Below, piece by piece: positions 9,272 through 19,569 of a DNA stretch of 64,000 nt. Both the position numbers and the translations under genes were made by a program. Location: positions 434,001 to 498,000 of the forward strand of contig NZ_JAJAVQ010000003.1 of the NCBI RefSeq assembly GCF_020531985.1, read 5' to 3'. Origin of the DNA: Rheinheimera aquimaris (GTDB lineage: Bacteria; Pseudomonadota; Gammaproteobacteria; Enterobacterales; Alteromonadaceae). The notes beneath the pieces are model-generated. The model searched no databases. It was not told where the DNA came from and worked only from the letters and a program-made list of their open reading frames with translations. Numbering within the stretch: position 1 is the first letter of the stretch; the number at the start of each line of letters is the position of its first letter.

Positions 9272-9662
9272 ATTTTATTATTGTGCATGCTCGTTTTCTC
9301 ATTTCCGATAGAGGAAACAGTGATATGCACATCGTTGTAAAGTAAAACTAATTTTTTGTATTTCGTTCTCTCGAACAGGCAAAACAAGCATGCGTCATAT
9401 TTCGAGCGCTGTGCATGATATTTCTGCACACCCTCAATTTAAGTACCTAATTTATAGCATGTAAATAAATGCAGCAATGTGCTTATGTGCAATGTTAACG
9501 GGATATTTGACCTGAAATGGCTAATATTTGAAATAGCACTGCATATAAATACAGTTGCATTGCTATTCGCTTGAATTTGAAAAGAAGGCGGAGTCTTCGA
9601 TCGCTCTTCGGCACTTAACGGTTATATATTACGAGGCTTTCAACAGGGGATAACTGCAGGTG
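9272..9662. other. Gene-free segment between attI-like core and mazG
   Basis: About 390 AT-rich bases with no credible gene. It holds the LexA-like box at 9539-9554. This is where a chromosomal integron would carry its divergent intI promoter and gene. A 100-aa minus-strand reading (9127-9429) overlaps the first cassette ORF and looks random. No recognisable integrase residues could be found by eye in the plus-strand frames. Confidence 0.6.
9539..9554. promoter_or_regulatory. LexA (SOS) box
   Basis: CTGCATATAAATACAG fits CTG-N10-CAG, and over 20 positions matches the gammaproteobacterial LexA consensus at 16. No SOS gene starts here: mazG ends on the minus strand and the array begins 270 bp away. 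LexA boxes are established regulators of integron integrase promoters, so this may be what remains of Pint. Confidence 0.65.
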
Positions 9663-10442
9663 TTACTGCTGGGTTTGCTTTTTTACCTGATTCCACAGCG
9701 CATCCATTTCAGCGAGATCAGACTGCTCAGGCGTTTTGCCCTGCTCTGCTAAAGCTTGTTCAACAGCGCGAAAACGTTTTTCAAACTTGCTATTGGCGGC
9801 GCGCAGCACGGCTTCAGGATCTAACTTGTGCTTGCGCACTACATTTACCAGCGCGAACATTAAATCACCCAGCTCTTCTGCGAGTTCTTCACTGCCGGTT
9901 TCGGTTTGCTCAACTTCGATAATTTCTTCTTTTACTTTATCCCAACAGCCTTCGACTGTCGGCCAGTCGAAACCAACATTGGCACAGCGTTTTTGTAGCT
10001 TGTAAGCTCGGCTAAGCGCTGGCATGGCCTGCGGTATATTGTCCAATACACTGTGCTGGCCGGCGTCTTTACGCTCGGTGCTTTTTAATGCTTCCCAGTT
10101 TTTCAACACCGTGTCTGCGTCATCAGCAGTCAGATCGCCAAACACATGCGGGTGACGCCGCTCTAATTTATCGCAAATAGCCGCGACACAATCATCAAAC
10201 TCAAACCGGCCCTCTTCTTTGGCAATTTGGGCATAAAACACCACCTGAAACAGCAAATCGCCAAGCTCATCTTTTAGCTCATCAAAGTTTTCACGGGCAA
10301 TGGCATCCGCTACTTCATACGCCTCTTCCAGCGTATAGGGCACGATAGTGGCGTAACTTTGCTTTAAATCCCACGGGCAGCCGGTCTGCGGGTCACGCAG
10401 CCGGCTCATAATGTTTAACAGGCGGTTGATATTGTCTGACAC
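9663..10442 (-). CDS. mazG: Nucleoside triphosphate pyrophosphohydrolase MazG
   Basis: A 259-aa protein hydrolysing (d)NTPs to monophosphates and pyrophosphate; in E. coli it moderates the stringent response. It has two MazG repeats: an N-terminal one with DPQTGCPWDLKQSY and EEAYEVADAI...DELGDLLFQVVF, and a C-terminal catalytic one with EEIIEVEQ...EELGDLMFALVN, carrying the EExxE/ExxD metal-binding motifs. It starts at GTG with AAGAGAG upstream. It sits 18 nt after relA, an operon arrangement matching E. coli; downstream pyrG is displaced by the cassette array. Confidence 0.96.
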   Translation of the reverse strand: MSDNINRLLNIMSRLRDPQTGCPWDLKQSYATIVPYTLEEAYEVADAIARENFDELKDELGDLLFQVVFYAQIAKEEGRFEFDDCVAAICDKLERRHPHVFGDLTADDADTVLKNWEALKSTERKDAGQHSVLDNIPQAMPALSRAYKLQKRCANVGFDWPTVEGCWDKVKEEIIEVEQTETGSEELAEELGDLMFALVNVVRKHKLDPEAVLRAANSKFEKRFRAVEQALAEQGKTPEQSDLAEMDALWNQVKKQTQQ

Positions 10443-10460
10443 GAAACTCTCTTTCGGTTA

Positions 10461-12656
10461 CTAGTGATGAAAGCGTTTTGCTTCCACCACATCATCTATC
10501 TGGCTGATTTTACTCAGCAGCTTATTTAACGAATCGAGGTTATACAGCTCCATGGTCATATTAATCACCGCTGTCTGGGCTTTAATATCAGAGGTGCTGC
10601 TCATCTTGGTCACATTGGCCTTTTCATTGGCCAGAATACTGGTGATATCGCGCAATAAACCGTTGCGATCATGTGCGACGATACGGATATCCACTTCATA
10701 ACCGCTGGCATATTTATCGCCCCAGGTGGCATCGACCACCCGTTCCGGGTGACTGTCCTGCAGGGTTTTAAACTGATCACAATCATCACGGTGAATAGCT
10801 ATACCGCGACCCTGTGTAATGTAGCCGATAATGGCATCACCCGGCAGCGGGTGACAGCAGCCGGCCATGTGGGTTAACAAATTACCCACGCCCTGTACCA
10901 CAACATCACTTTTCGCTTTTGCCGGTGACAATGGCTTGGTAATTAACCGCGGGTCGATTTCCGGCTCTTCTAATTTGGCACTCTGGCTCTGAATAAAGTG
11001 CACAACCTGGGTCACTTTAATCTCACCGCCGCCAATGCCCACCAATAGCTCGTCCATACTGTTGACGTTAAAGCGCGACAATACCTTGCCCGGATGCTCC
11101 ATCACCAGATTCAGCCGGGTCAGTTCGGTATCGAGCAACTCTTTACCGGCAGCGATATTTTTATCCCTGTCCTGCAAGCGGAACCAGTACTGCACTTTAG
11201 AGCGGGCACGGCTGGATTTTAAATAACCCAGATGTGGGTTTAGCCAGTCGCGGCTGGGGTTAGGTTCGCGCCCGGTCAGTATTTCTACCTGATCACCGGT
11301 CTTCAACTGATAGGTAAAAGGCACTATGCGGCCGGAAATTTTCGCACCTATACAGCGGTGGCCGACATTCGAGTGCACGTAATAGGCAAAATCGAGCGGG
11401 GTTGAGCCCATCGGCAAGTCGACAATGTCACCTTTGGGTGTAAACACATAAACCCGGTCTTCGATAACCTGATTACGCAGCTCTTCGGCCAGATCAGCGC
11501 TTTCAACAACATCTTCCTGCCATTGCAGCAGCTTACGCAGCCAGCCAATCTTTTCATCATTGGCGCCATCTTTACCGGCAACTGAGCCTTCTTTGTAACG
11601 CCAGTGCGCCGCTACCCCAAGCTCAGAGTCTTCATGCATCTGCCGGGTACGGATTTGTATTTCTACCGGTCGGCCAAGCGGGCCGAGTACCACGGTATGA
11701 ATAGACTGGTAACCATTTTGTTTTGGCGTAGCAATATAGTCATCAAACTCTTTTGGCAGGTGCCGCCAACCGGTGTGCACTATGCCAAGCGCGGCGTAAC
11801 AGTCTTGTACCCGCTCAGTGATGATCCGCACGGCGCGGATATCATACAGCTGATCAAACGCCAGCTGCTTTTTCTGCATTTTTTTCCAGATACTGAAAAT
11901 ATGCTTGGGCCGGCCATACACGTCGGCCGTTAAATTTGCATCCGCAATTTTCTGCCGCACAGAGGCGACAAACTCCTGCATATACTGCTCGCGGTCGAGC
12001 CGCTTTTCTTCAAGAAGGCTGGCAATTTGTTTGTAAAGCCTGGGGTGCAAGTAACGGAAGGCTAAATCTTCAAGCTCCCATTTTAACTGACCAATACCCA
12101 AGCGGTTTGCCAGCGGTGCGAAGATGGCGTTGGTTTCTTTCGCCGCTAATACCCGGGTTTCTTCATCGGCGTTTTTCACTTCGCGCAGATAACAAATTTG
12201 GGCTGCCAGTTTAATGACCACTGCACGCACGTCTTCTACCATCGCCAGTAACATGCGGCGCAGGTTATCTGCCTGTTGCGGGTTTACACTCTGGTTCGGC
12301 CCGGTTGGAATGGTACGGATAGCTTCCATTTGCTGCACGGCCTTGAGCATTGCAACCACATTGGCGGGAAATTCGGCTTCAAGTTGCTCGGTGCTGACCA
12401 ACTGCGCTTCCAGTAACGGAAACAGTAACGCCGCCAGCAGCGAGTCACTATCCATCCGCAGCTCAGCCAGGATCTCAACCATTTCCCAACCGGTGCGCAC
12501 TGCAGCAATGGGTTCTATCAGCTGATGTTGCTTCAGCCATTCAGCTGCATTCATCACGCTGTTTATTTTCTTCTCGGTCAGCCCCAGCGAACATAACCAC
12601 TCCAGCGTTTCACCACTGTTGTAATCAGTACTATGTGACTGACGAACCCTTACCAT
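10461..12656 (-). CDS. relA: GTP pyrophosphokinase RelA
   Basis: A 731-aa (p)ppGpp synthetase, ribosome-associated and activated by uncharged tRNA. The N-terminal hydrolase-like domain lacks a proper HD motif (SLLAALLFPLLEAQ), marking it as monofunctional RelA rather than SpoT. The synthetase domain follows (FSIWKKMQKK, YDIRAVRIITE, NGYQSIHTVVLGP, EIQIRT), then TGS (VYVFTPKGDIVDLPMGSTPLDFAYYVHS), a zinc-finger-like segment (MAGCCHPLPGD, HRDDCD) and a C-terminal ACT domain (VAHDRNGLLRDITSILANE). It is followed by mazG and preceded 19 nt away by rlmD. Confidence 0.97.
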   Translation of the reverse strand: MVRVRQSHSTDYNSGETLEWLCSLGLTEKKINSVMNAAEWLKQHQLIEPIAAVRTGWEMVEILAELRMDSDSLLAALLFPLLEAQLVSTEQLEAEFPANVVAMLKAVQQMEAIRTIPTGPNQSVNPQQADNLRRMLLAMVEDVRAVVIKLAAQICYLREVKNADEETRVLAAKETNAIFAPLANRLGIGQLKWELEDLAFRYLHPRLYKQIASLLEEKRLDREQYMQEFVASVRQKIADANLTADVYGRPKHIFSIWKKMQKKQLAFDQLYDIRAVRIITERVQDCYAALGIVHTGWRHLPKEFDDYIATPKQNGYQSIHTVVLGPLGRPVEIQIRTRQMHEDSELGVAAHWRYKEGSVAGKDGANDEKIGWLRKLLQWQEDVVESADLAEELRNQVIEDRVYVFTPKGDIVDLPMGSTPLDFAYYVHSNVGHRCIGAKISGRIVPFTYQLKTGDQVEILTGREPNPSRDWLNPHLGYLKSSRARSKVQYWFRLQDRDKNIAAGKELLDTELTRLNLVMEHPGKVLSRFNVNSMDELLVGIGGGEIKVTQVVHFIQSQSAKLEEPEIDPRLITKPLSPAKAKSDVVVQGVGNLLTHMAGCCHPLPGDAIIGYITQGRGIAIHRDDCDQFKTLQDSHPERVVDATWGDKYASGYEVDIRIVAHDRNGLLRDITSILANEKANVTKMSSTSDIKAQTAVINMTMELYNLDSLNKLLSKISQIDDVVEAKRFHH

Positions 12657-12675
12657 GTGCTGTTCCCTCTATAAT

Positions 12676-14001
12676 TTACGACCGGCTGAACAACGCCATC
12701 AATTCCAGGTGGTTAGTGTGTGTAAACATATCCACACCACTGATCTTGTGCAGACGATAACCACTTTGCAGCAATATCTTCGCATCACGGGCAAAAGTAG
12801 CAGCGTTGCACGACACGTACAATATCTGTGCCGGTTTTAGCTTAATAATTTGCTCTGTAGCACCGACGGCACCGGCCCGGGCCGGATCCAACAACACCTT
12901 GGTATACTCAGGCGTATTCCAACTGGCTTTAGGCCAGCTCAGATGTAAATCAGCCTGATAGGCTTCCACGTTGCTAAGACCGTTTAACTTAGCATTGGTT
13001 GCCAGCTGTTGCACCATTTTGGCCACACCTTCAACTGCACGCACTGTTTTTGCCCGTTGCGCCAGCGCCAGCGTAAAGTTGCCTATACCAGCATATAAAT
13101 CCAGTACGGTGTCATCCGCATTGACCTGCAGCCAGTCAAGCGCCTGATTTACCATCTGCTGATTCAGCTCAGCATTTACCTGAATAAAATCATCCGGCGA
13201 AAATTGTAATCTCAGACCCTGCTCTGCCAGAGGGTATTCCGGTATCACGTCTTGCTGCCAGTAACTGAACTGGCCCTGCTCTGCTTCACCCAGCCAGATA
13301 GCCTGCGGCCAGGCATCGACAAATAACTGCCTATCCGATGCACTTAATGGCCGGATATGACGCAAAATAACAAACGGAAGCTGTTCTGCCAGCAACACTT
13401 CGGCATGGGTCACCGCTGCCGGGTCTTTTAACTGAGGTAATACCTGTTGCAATACATTAAACACTGGCGAGAGTGGCCCTGATAACACCATGCAGTGTTC
13501 AACCGCCACAATCTGTTTATCTGCCTGGCGACGAAAACCAATATCAAACCGGCGCTGCTTTTTGTCATACCAGATACCAATGCGGGCGCGACGCCGGTAG
13601 CCCGTAGCGGCTGATTCCAGCATAGACTGCCACGGCAACTGCGTCAGGTTGGTCTGGTGACGGATCAGGGCGTCAACGCCTTTCAGTTTGAGTTCACGCT
13701 GTGATTCTGGCGACAGATGCTGTAACTGGCAGCCGCCGCATACATTGGCGTACACACAAGGCGGCGCAATCCTCAGAGGGGATGGCGTTATTACGTTAAC
13801 TGTTTGCGCTCTGATAAAGCCGGCTTTATCTTCCACTACTTTGGCTTGCACCTGCTCACCGGGCAACGCCGCAGCAACAAAGACAATTTTCTGCTGGTGC
13901 TTACTGATGCCCTGCACCTCGTAGTCACTGTTATCTATGTCGAAGTTTAGGGTTTTTCCCAGCAGGCTGGCTTTAGGTTTGGCTTTGTATATGTTAAGCA
14001 T
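12676..14001 (-). CDS. rlmD: 23S rRNA (uracil-1939-C5)-methyltransferase RlmD
   Basis: A 441-aa SAM-dependent rRNA methyltransferase. It has an N-terminal TRAM domain (about 15-75), an iron-sulfur cluster motif with clustered Cys (PPCVYANVCGGCQLQHL plus a later Cys in VEHCMV), the SAM motif LDLYAGIGNFTLALA, the DPARAG motif and the catalytic Cys in YVSCNAATFARD. It heads the rlmD-relA-mazG unit and is divergent from barA, the same arrangement as in many gammaproteobacteria. Confidence 0.96.
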   Translation of the reverse strand: MLNIYKAKPKASLLGKTLNFDIDNSDYEVQGISKHQQKIVFVAAALPGEQVQAKVVEDKAGFIRAQTVNVITPSPLRIAPPCVYANVCGGCQLQHLSPESQRELKLKGVDALIRHQTNLTQLPWQSMLESAATGYRRRARIGIWYDKKQRRFDIGFRRQADKQIVAVEHCMVLSGPLSPVFNVLQQVLPQLKDPAAVTHAEVLLAEQLPFVILRHIRPLSASDRQLFVDAWPQAIWLGEAEQGQFSYWQQDVIPEYPLAEQGLRLQFSPDDFIQVNAELNQQMVNQALDWLQVNADDTVLDLYAGIGNFTLALAQRAKTVRAVEGVAKMVQQLATNAKLNGLSNVEAYQADLHLSWPKASWNTPEYTKVLLDPARAGAVGATEQIIKLKPAQILYVSCNAATFARDAKILLQSGYRLHKISGVDMFTHTNHLELMALFSRS

Positions 14002-14081
14002 GGTGTCTCTGTCAGGTTGTAGGCAAGAACGACGTCTTATGTCATTATCGGGGCAATACTCATTCTATCGCAGCGGCAACA

Positions 14082-16796
14082 ATGACAAAAATTGGATTGC
14101 GCTCCTGGTTACTGCTTTGCAGCTTACTGCCGGCACTGCTGGTCAGTGTATTCTGTGCCGGCTATTTTAGCTATGTTCGTTATCAGGAGTTAGCACTTTC
14201 TTTTTCCCAAAAGGCACAACATATTGCCCTGCCGCTGTCGATCAGCAGTCAGGACTTACTAAGCAGACAAAATACTGCCGCTTTGGAGCAACTGCTTAGC
14301 AGTGCACACCGGCTCAACTCGCCGCTCGTTAGCAATATCAGCCTGTTTGATACCAACCATCAGCCGCTTATTCATACCAACCCGCAGCAGTTCAGCCGGG
14401 CGCTGCAGTTAAGCAGCACGCAGAAACTGGCGCCCACCGGCTTACTGGCTGAAAATGCCAATGAACTGGTGTTTTATCAGCCTCTTCCAACCACTGACGA
14501 TAGCGGTATTCAGGGTTATCTGCTGCTGCAGTTGCCCAAGGCACAATTGCAGTTACAGCAACAACAGCTGCTGCTGCACGTCATCTTAATAACTGTTGGT
14601 TGTCTGCTGGCGTTTATGTTGCCAACACTGCTGTTGCTGCGTCGGGTACACCAACCGGTGCGGCAAATATTACGTAATCTGCAATTGTTGTTAAACGGCC
14701 AAAAAGCTGAAACCGGCAGCGGCAATACCGGCGGCATAGTGCGTGAACTCACACAGCTGCAGCACAGTCTGAATCTGCTGGGTACCCACTTCAATGTGCA
14801 GGAGCAGGAAATGCAACAGCAAATTGAACAGGTGACCAGTGATTTGCAGCAAAGCATGGAACAACTGGAGGTGCAGAACATCGAGCTGGATTTTGCCCGT
14901 CGTAAAGCGCAGGAGGAAAACCGGCAGAAATCTGAGTTTCTAGCCAAAATGAGCCATGAGCTGCGCACACCGCTAAATGGCGTTATTGGCTTTACCCGGC
15001 AATTGCTGAAAACCCAGCTGTCGTCGAACCAGCATGACTACCTTACAACAATCCAGAAGTCAGCCAACAGCCTGCTGCACCTGGTTAACGACGTGCTGGA
15101 TTTCTCCAAGCTGGAAGAAGGCCGGCTATCCATTAACCCGGAGCCCTTTTCGCTGCGGGATATGTTAAACGATGCGACTGAGCTGCTGGCCGCCAATGCC
15201 TTTGACAAGCATCTAGAGCTGGTACTGATGGTCGAGCCGTCCTGCCCGGATGATCTGGTCGCCGATCCGGCCCGCTTTGTTCAGGTACTGATGAACATTG
15301 CCGGTAATGCGATAAAGTTTACGGATCACGGCAGCATTGTTATCCGGGTATCGGCAGCCTTACTGAATGAAGATCAGCTTATTCTGCATTGCTCGGTACA
15401 GGATACCGGCCGCGGCATCAGTGAAGAGCAGCAAAGCCAGTTGTTTCAGGGTTTTAGCTACAACGACTCTCGCAGCCATCAAAGTGGCTCCGGCCTTGGG
15501 CTAATGATTTCACAGCGCCTGGTAAAAGCAATGGGCGGCAACATAGGTTTTGAAAGTAAACAGGCGGAAGGCTCAACCTTCTGGTTCACAATCAAATGCC
15601 TGCGCCATCACATCGCCGTCGCCGACAGCCTGCCGCTGGATGTACTGGAGAATAAGCATTTGCTGTATTTTGAACCCCAGCAACATTCGCGCGAAGCTAC
15701 ACTGTCACTGTTACACAATTGGGGGCTGCAGGTCACTGCCTGCGCGACAAAAGGCCAGCTACAACAGGCGCTGGCGCACCAGCAGCACTATGATATTGGC
15801 CTGATAGGCCGCACTATTGCCCTGAATCAGGTCAATCAGGTATTGACGCTGATCAAACAAATCAAGCCACAGTGCAGCCATACCTGCCTGTTGGTAAACA
15901 CACTGTCGCCGCACCTGCGCGAGACGCTGCTCAGCTCGGGCGCCGATGCCTGCCTGTCAAAGCCGCCGCATTTGCGAAAGCTGGCTGCAGCATTGGCTCT
16001 GCCCTATCTGCAGAAAACTCAAACTGTGGATGAAACAACAGGACCACGCCAGGGTAGCCTTAAGGTGCTGACTGTCGATGACAACGAAGCCAACCTGAAA
16101 CTGATTAATACCTTGCTGGCTGAACAGGTTGAACAAATCGACTCTGCCCGTGACGGCGCAGAAGCCTGGCATAAAGCGACACAACATGTATATGACATTA
16201 TTTTTATGGATATCAACATGCCGGTTATGGATGGCATTAATGCCTGCCAGCGTATCCGCCAGAGTTCACTGAACGAACACACGCCCATCATAGCTGTGAC
16301 AGCACATGCGGTAGACGGCGAGCGTGCCCGCTTGCTGACGTTGGGTTTCAATGAGTTTTTAAGTAAACCGCTGGACGAGAACATGCTGCATTGTAGTTTG
16401 CAGGAGTTCTGCCCAACCAGCCGGCCGCAGAGCCCACCGGCAAGCTGGCCGGCAAGTAAGCTGGTAAACTGGCCGATGTCGCTGGAACGCGCGGGCGGTA
16501 AATGCAGCCTGATGAAAGAAATGCTGCAGATGCTGGTAAGCAGCATTCCGCCAAGCCGGGCTGCGATACAACAGGCAGTTACTAGCCAGGATGTTACCCA
16601 ATTATTGCAGCAGATCCATAAGTTAAACGGGGCCTGTTGTTACACCGGTGTGCCCAGATTAAAACAATTGTCTGAGCTGTTGGAAACCCAGCTCAAACAA
16701 GGCAAAAGCCTGACAGAGCTGGAACCGGAATTGCTGGAGCTGGACGATATCATGCAGGGGCTCTGGCTGGAGAGCCAGCACTGGCAGTGGCAATAA
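14082..16796 (+). CDS. barA: Hybrid sensor histidine kinase BarA
   Basis: A 904-aa tripartite hybrid kinase that would phosphorylate UvrY/GacA to control the Csr system. Two membrane segments (about 9-31 and 160-183) enclose a periplasmic sensor region. These are followed by HAMP and a coiled coil, HisKA (FLAKMSHELRTPLNGVIGF), HATPase (NIAGNAIKFTDHG, GSGLGLMISQRLV), a degenerate receiver-like segment, a true receiver (TVDDNEANLKL ... MDINMPVMDG) and a C-terminal HPt (QIHKLNGACCYTG). Its position next to rlmD-relA supports orthology. The partner regulator is not in this window. Confidence 0.95.
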   Translation: MTKIGLRSWLLLCSLLPALLVSVFCAGYFSYVRYQELALSFSQKAQHIALPLSISSQDLLSRQNTAALEQLLSSAHRLNSPLVSNISLFDTNHQPLIHTNPQQFSRALQLSSTQKLAPTGLLAENANELVFYQPLPTTDDSGIQGYLLLQLPKAQLQLQQQQLLLHVILITVGCLLAFMLPTLLLLRRVHQPVRQILRNLQLLLNGQKAETGSGNTGGIVRELTQLQHSLNLLGTHFNVQEQEMQQQIEQVTSDLQQSMEQLEVQNIELDFARRKAQEENRQKSEFLAKMSHELRTPLNGVIGFTRQLLKTQLSSNQHDYLTTIQKSANSLLHLVNDVLDFSKLEEGRLSINPEPFSLRDMLNDATELLAANAFDKHLELVLMVEPSCPDDLVADPARFVQVLMNIAGNAIKFTDHGSIVIRVSAALLNEDQLILHCSVQDTGRGISEEQQSQLFQGFSYNDSRSHQSGSGLGLMISQRLVKAMGGNIGFESKQAEGSTFWFTIKCLRHHIAVADSLPLDVLENKHLLYFEPQQHSREATLSLLHNWGLQVTACATKGQLQQALAHQQHYDIGLIGRTIALNQVNQVLTLIKQIKPQCSHTCLLVNTLSPHLRETLLSSGADACLSKPPHLRKLAAALALPYLQKTQTVDETTGPRQGSLKVLTVDDNEANLKLINTLLAEQVEQIDSARDGAEAWHKATQHVYDIIFMDINMPVMDGINACQRIRQSSLNEHTPIIAVTAHAVDGERARLLTLGFNEFLSKPLDENMLHCSLQEFCPTSRPQSPPASWPASKLVNWPMSLERAGGKCSLMKEMLQMLVSSIPPSRAAIQQAVTSQDVTQLLQQIHKLNGACCYTGVPRLKQLSELLETQLKQGKSLTELEPELLELDDIMQGLWLESQHWQWQ

Positions 16797-16814
16797 ACAA
16801 GGCATGCAAAGCGG

Positions 16815-17210
16815 CTACTGTCGCTCCAGGATCACGGTAGCGGCTGCATAAGCCTGCTCATCCGTAATCGATAACCAGATATGGCTGACACCAAGCCCGG
16901 CAGCCAGTTCTGAGGCAAAATCGGTCAGCGCCAGCTGAGGGGCGCCATAAGTATTGTTGCTGATATGAATATGTTGAAATGACACGCCTCGGCCAATACC
17001 TGTGCCAAGCGCTTTCGCAGCTGCTTCTTTCGCTGCAAAACGTTTAGCAAAATAGCGCGCCGCATTACCCGGATGGTTTTGCGCCATCGCCTGAAAGATC
17101 TGCTGCTCGTTCTCTGTCAGCACACGCTTTATCAGCGCTGGGCTTCGGGACAGGCTTTGTTCAATGCGGGCAATTTCGACAATATCTGTCCCCAGGCCAA
17201 CGATTGCCAT
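16815..17210 (-). CDS. acpS: Holo-[acyl-carrier-protein] synthase
   Basis: A 131-aa phosphopantetheinyl transferase that loads the 4'-phosphopantetheine arm from CoA onto ACP. The motifs GLGTDIVEIARIE at the N-terminus and FAKRFAAKEAAAKALGTGIGRGVSF are diagnostic, with the metal-binding Asp and Glu. Its ATG overlaps the pdxJ stop by one base, giving translational coupling. It ends convergent with barA 18 nt away. Confidence 0.97.
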   Translation of the reverse strand: MAIVGLGTDIVEIARIEQSLSRSPALIKRVLTENEQQIFQAMAQNHPGNAARYFAKRFAAKEAAAKALGTGIGRGVSFQHIHISNNTYGAPQLALTDFASELAAGLGVSHIWLSITDEQAYAAATVILERQ

Positions 17211-17944
17211 CAGCGCCGGGCCTCAACCATCAGCCGCTTCATTTCCCGCACTGCACTGTCCAGCCCGCTGAACACCGCCCGCGCCACTATCGCATGGCCG
17301 ATGTTCAGCTCGTGCATCTGCGGTATCGCTGCTATCGGCTGCACATTATGGTAATGCAAACCGTGCCCCGCATTTACTATCAGCCCCAGCGAAGAGGCAT
17401 AGGCGGCGGCATCACTGATACGTTTTAGCTCCGCCCGCTGCACTGCCGCATCCTGAGCTTCGGCATATTTGCCGGTATGAATTTCAATATAAGGCGCGCC
17501 AGCTGCTGCTGCCGCTTCGATCTGGCGGTGATCGGCATCGATAAACAGCGATACCAATATATTCTGTTCACGCATTTGTGTAACAGCATCGGTAATACGC
17601 GTTTGCTGCCCGGCCACTTCCAGCCCGCCTTCGGTCGTTAACTCCTGGCGTTTTTCTGGTACAAAGCAGGCAAAATGCGGTTTTAGCTCAGTGGCAATTT
17701 GCAGCATTTCATCCGTAACCGCCATTTCAAAGTTCAGCCTGGTGGCGATGGTCTGACGCAATACGAATACATCGCGGTCAACAATGTGTCGCCTGTCTTC
17801 GCGTAAATGCACAGTGATACCATCTGCCCCCGCCTGCTCGGCCATTAACGCTGCATGCACAGGTTCCGGGTAATAAGTCCCGCGGGCCTGGCGCAACGTT
17901 GCAACGTGATCAATGTTCACACCAAGAAAAATAGGGTTATGCAT
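17210..17944 (-). CDS. pdxJ: Pyridoxine 5'-phosphate synthase
   Basis: A 244-aa TIM-barrel enzyme condensing 3-amino-1-hydroxyacetone phosphate with deoxyxylulose phosphate to pyridoxine phosphate. Motifs include [32 protein letters not shown] and the terminal [13 protein letters not shown]. The start was set at MHNPIFLG, with GGAG 8 nt upstream, rather than four codons earlier at GTG. It is tightly packed with recO upstream and acpS downstream. Confidence 0.97.
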   Translation of the reverse strand: MHNPIFLGVNIDHVATLRQARGTYYPEPVHAALMAEQAGADGITVHLREDRRHIVDRDVFVLRQTIATRLNFEMAVTDEMLQIATELKPHFACFVPEKRQELTTEGGLEVAGQQTRITDAVTQMREQNILVSLFIDADHRQIEAAAAAGAPYIEIHTGKYAEAQDAAVQRAELKRISDAAAYASSLGLIVNAGHGLHYHNVQPIAAIPQMHELNIGHAIVARAVFSGLDSAVREMKRLMVEARR

Positions 17945-17970
17945 ACCTGACTCCACAGATAAAATTGAGG

Positions 17971-18654
17971 TTATTCTGACGCAAACAAGGCTCTGCTAGC
18001 CAGGGGTTTTGCGCCTAATAAAGGTGACAACAGCTGTCGGCTAAGCTGCTTGGCACAGCGCTTGGTTTCTGCAGCTTGCCACAGACCCTGCCCTATATTC
18101 AGCAGTGAGGCTCCGCTATAGCCATAGATTGCGGGCATAAAGCCGGCCTCGCTTTGCCACTCGTAGCTTGCCGTTGCATTGATAGCCTGTCCATTGGCGT
18201 CATACTGCCAGTCAATCGGTTGCCCCAATTCTGCCAGTAAGGCAAATTCAAACCGGCGCAAACAAGGCTCCAGTTCAGTGCCGGTGGCCTGCACACTGTC
18301 AAGTTGCTGCAAACCAGCCTGATATAACGCAAACAGTTGCTCAGACGCTAAATTGTCCGGCCACAGGCGGCAAATTAATTCATTGAGGTAAATAGCGCTG
18401 TATAGCACCTTACCGCTAAATATATGGCCCACAGCCGCTTCGTCGATATTTTTTACGGTTTTTAGCTCACTTTTGCCGCTAAGCTCGAGCATAAACAATT
18501 GAAACGGCTGCAACGTTAAGCGCTGCTTGCCCTGCTTCCTGCGCACTACGGCTGACAACCGGCCCTGCTCAGGCAGCAGCAACTGTAATATCAGTTTGGT
18601 GTCGCTCAGCGGACGGCTGTGCAAAATATACGCTGGCCAGAACGCTGATGACAT
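17971..18654 (-). CDS. recO: DNA repair protein RecO
   Basis: A 227-aa recombination mediator that with RecR loads RecA on SSB-coated DNA. The N-terminal OB-fold ([58 protein letters not shown]) is followed by a helical domain; the C-terminal Cys set of some RecO proteins is missing, as is common in gammaproteobacteria. It lies 6 nt after era, in the conserved rnc-era-recO-pdxJ-acpS string. Confidence 0.94.
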   Translation of the reverse strand: MSSAFWPAYILHSRPLSDTKLILQLLLPEQGRLSAVVRRKQGKQRLTLQPFQLFMLELSGKSELKTVKNIDEAAVGHIFSGKVLYSAIYLNELICRLWPDNLASEQLFALYQAGLQQLDSVQATGTELEPCLRRFEFALLAELGQPIDWQYDANGQAINATASYEWQSEAGFMPAIYGYSGASLLNIGQGLWQAAETKRCAKQLSRQLLSPLLGAKPLASRALFASE

Positions 18655-18660
18655 CGGCAG

Positions 18661-19569
18661 TTAGTCTTCGCCGTAGCCCAGGCTGCGCAGCGCCCGCTCG
18701 TCATCCGCCCAGCCCGATTTTACTTTTACCCAAATTTGCAGAAACACTGGTTGCTCCAGCATGGCGGCCATGTCCAGACGCGCCTCAGTGGCGATCGTTT
18801 TTATCCGTTCACCTTTGTTACCAATCACCATTTTCTTCTGGCTGTCCCGTTCGACCAGCACCAGCGCAGCAATATGGTAATGTTTCTCTTCCCATTTAAA
18901 GCGCTCAATTTCCACTGTTACTGAATAGGGCAACTCATCACCAAGGAAGCGCATCAGTTTTTCACGCACAATTTCTGCTGCCATAAAGCGCATTGAGCGG
19001 TCGGTAACATAATCATCCGGAAAGAAAAACTCGCACGGCGGCAAATGCTGTTGCACCACGGTTCGCAGCGCATCGATGTTGTCGCCGGTTTCAGCAGACA
19101 GCGGCACCACATCAATAAAATTCAGTTGCTGACCTAACCACTGTAAGTGCGGTAGCAGCGTGTCTTTATCGCGATACAAATCGACCTTATTCACCACCAG
19201 TACCACCGGCTTCTTCGCCGCAATAAGCCGGTTTAGCACCATCTGATCATCATCCGTCCAGCGCGTGCCTTCAACGACAAACAGCACAAATTCAACATCG
19301 AGAATAGAGCTGGCCGCTGCTTTGTTCATTAAACGGTTTATCGCCCGCTTTTCTTCACTGTGCAGGCCGGGCGTATCGACATATACCGTTTGATAATTAT
19401 CACGGGTGTCAATACCGACAATGCGGTGCCGGGTAGTTTGCGGCTTCTTCGAGGTGATACTGACCTTTTGCCCGACCAGCTTATTGAGTAACGTCGATTT
19501 GCCAACGTTAGGCCTGCCAACAATAGCGACCAGAGCGGCGTAGGTTGGCAGGGTATTATTTTCTGTCAT
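18661..19569 (-). CDS. era: GTPase Era
   Basis: A 302-aa essential GTPase that binds 16S rRNA 3' ends during 30S maturation. The G1 loop is GRPNVGKST; the switch region is [13 protein letters not shown]3 is DTPGL, and G4 is NKVDL. The C-terminal KH domain is present ([20 protein letters not shown]). Its start overlaps the end of rnc by 14 nt. Confidence 0.98.
   Translation of the reverse strand: MTENNTLPTYAALVAIVGRPNVGKSTLLNKLVGQKVSITSKKPQTTRHRIVGIDTRDNYQTVYVDTPGLHSEEKRAINRLMNKAAASSILDVEFVLFVVEGTRWTDDDQMVLNRLIAAKKPVVLVVNKVDLYRDKDTLLPHLQWLGQQLNFIDVVPLSAETGDNIDALRTVVQQHLPPCEFFFPDDYVTDRSMRFMAAEIVREKLMRFLGDELPYSVTVEIERFKWEEKHYHIAALVLVERDSQKKMVIGNKGERIKTIATEARLDMAAMLEQPVFLQIWVKVKSGWADDERALRSLGYGED

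Noticed and set aside
9127-9429. A 100-aa minus-strand ORF at the array start
   Set aside because: It overlaps the first cassette ORF in another frame, has no ribosome site, and its composition looks random; it crosses the attI-like core.
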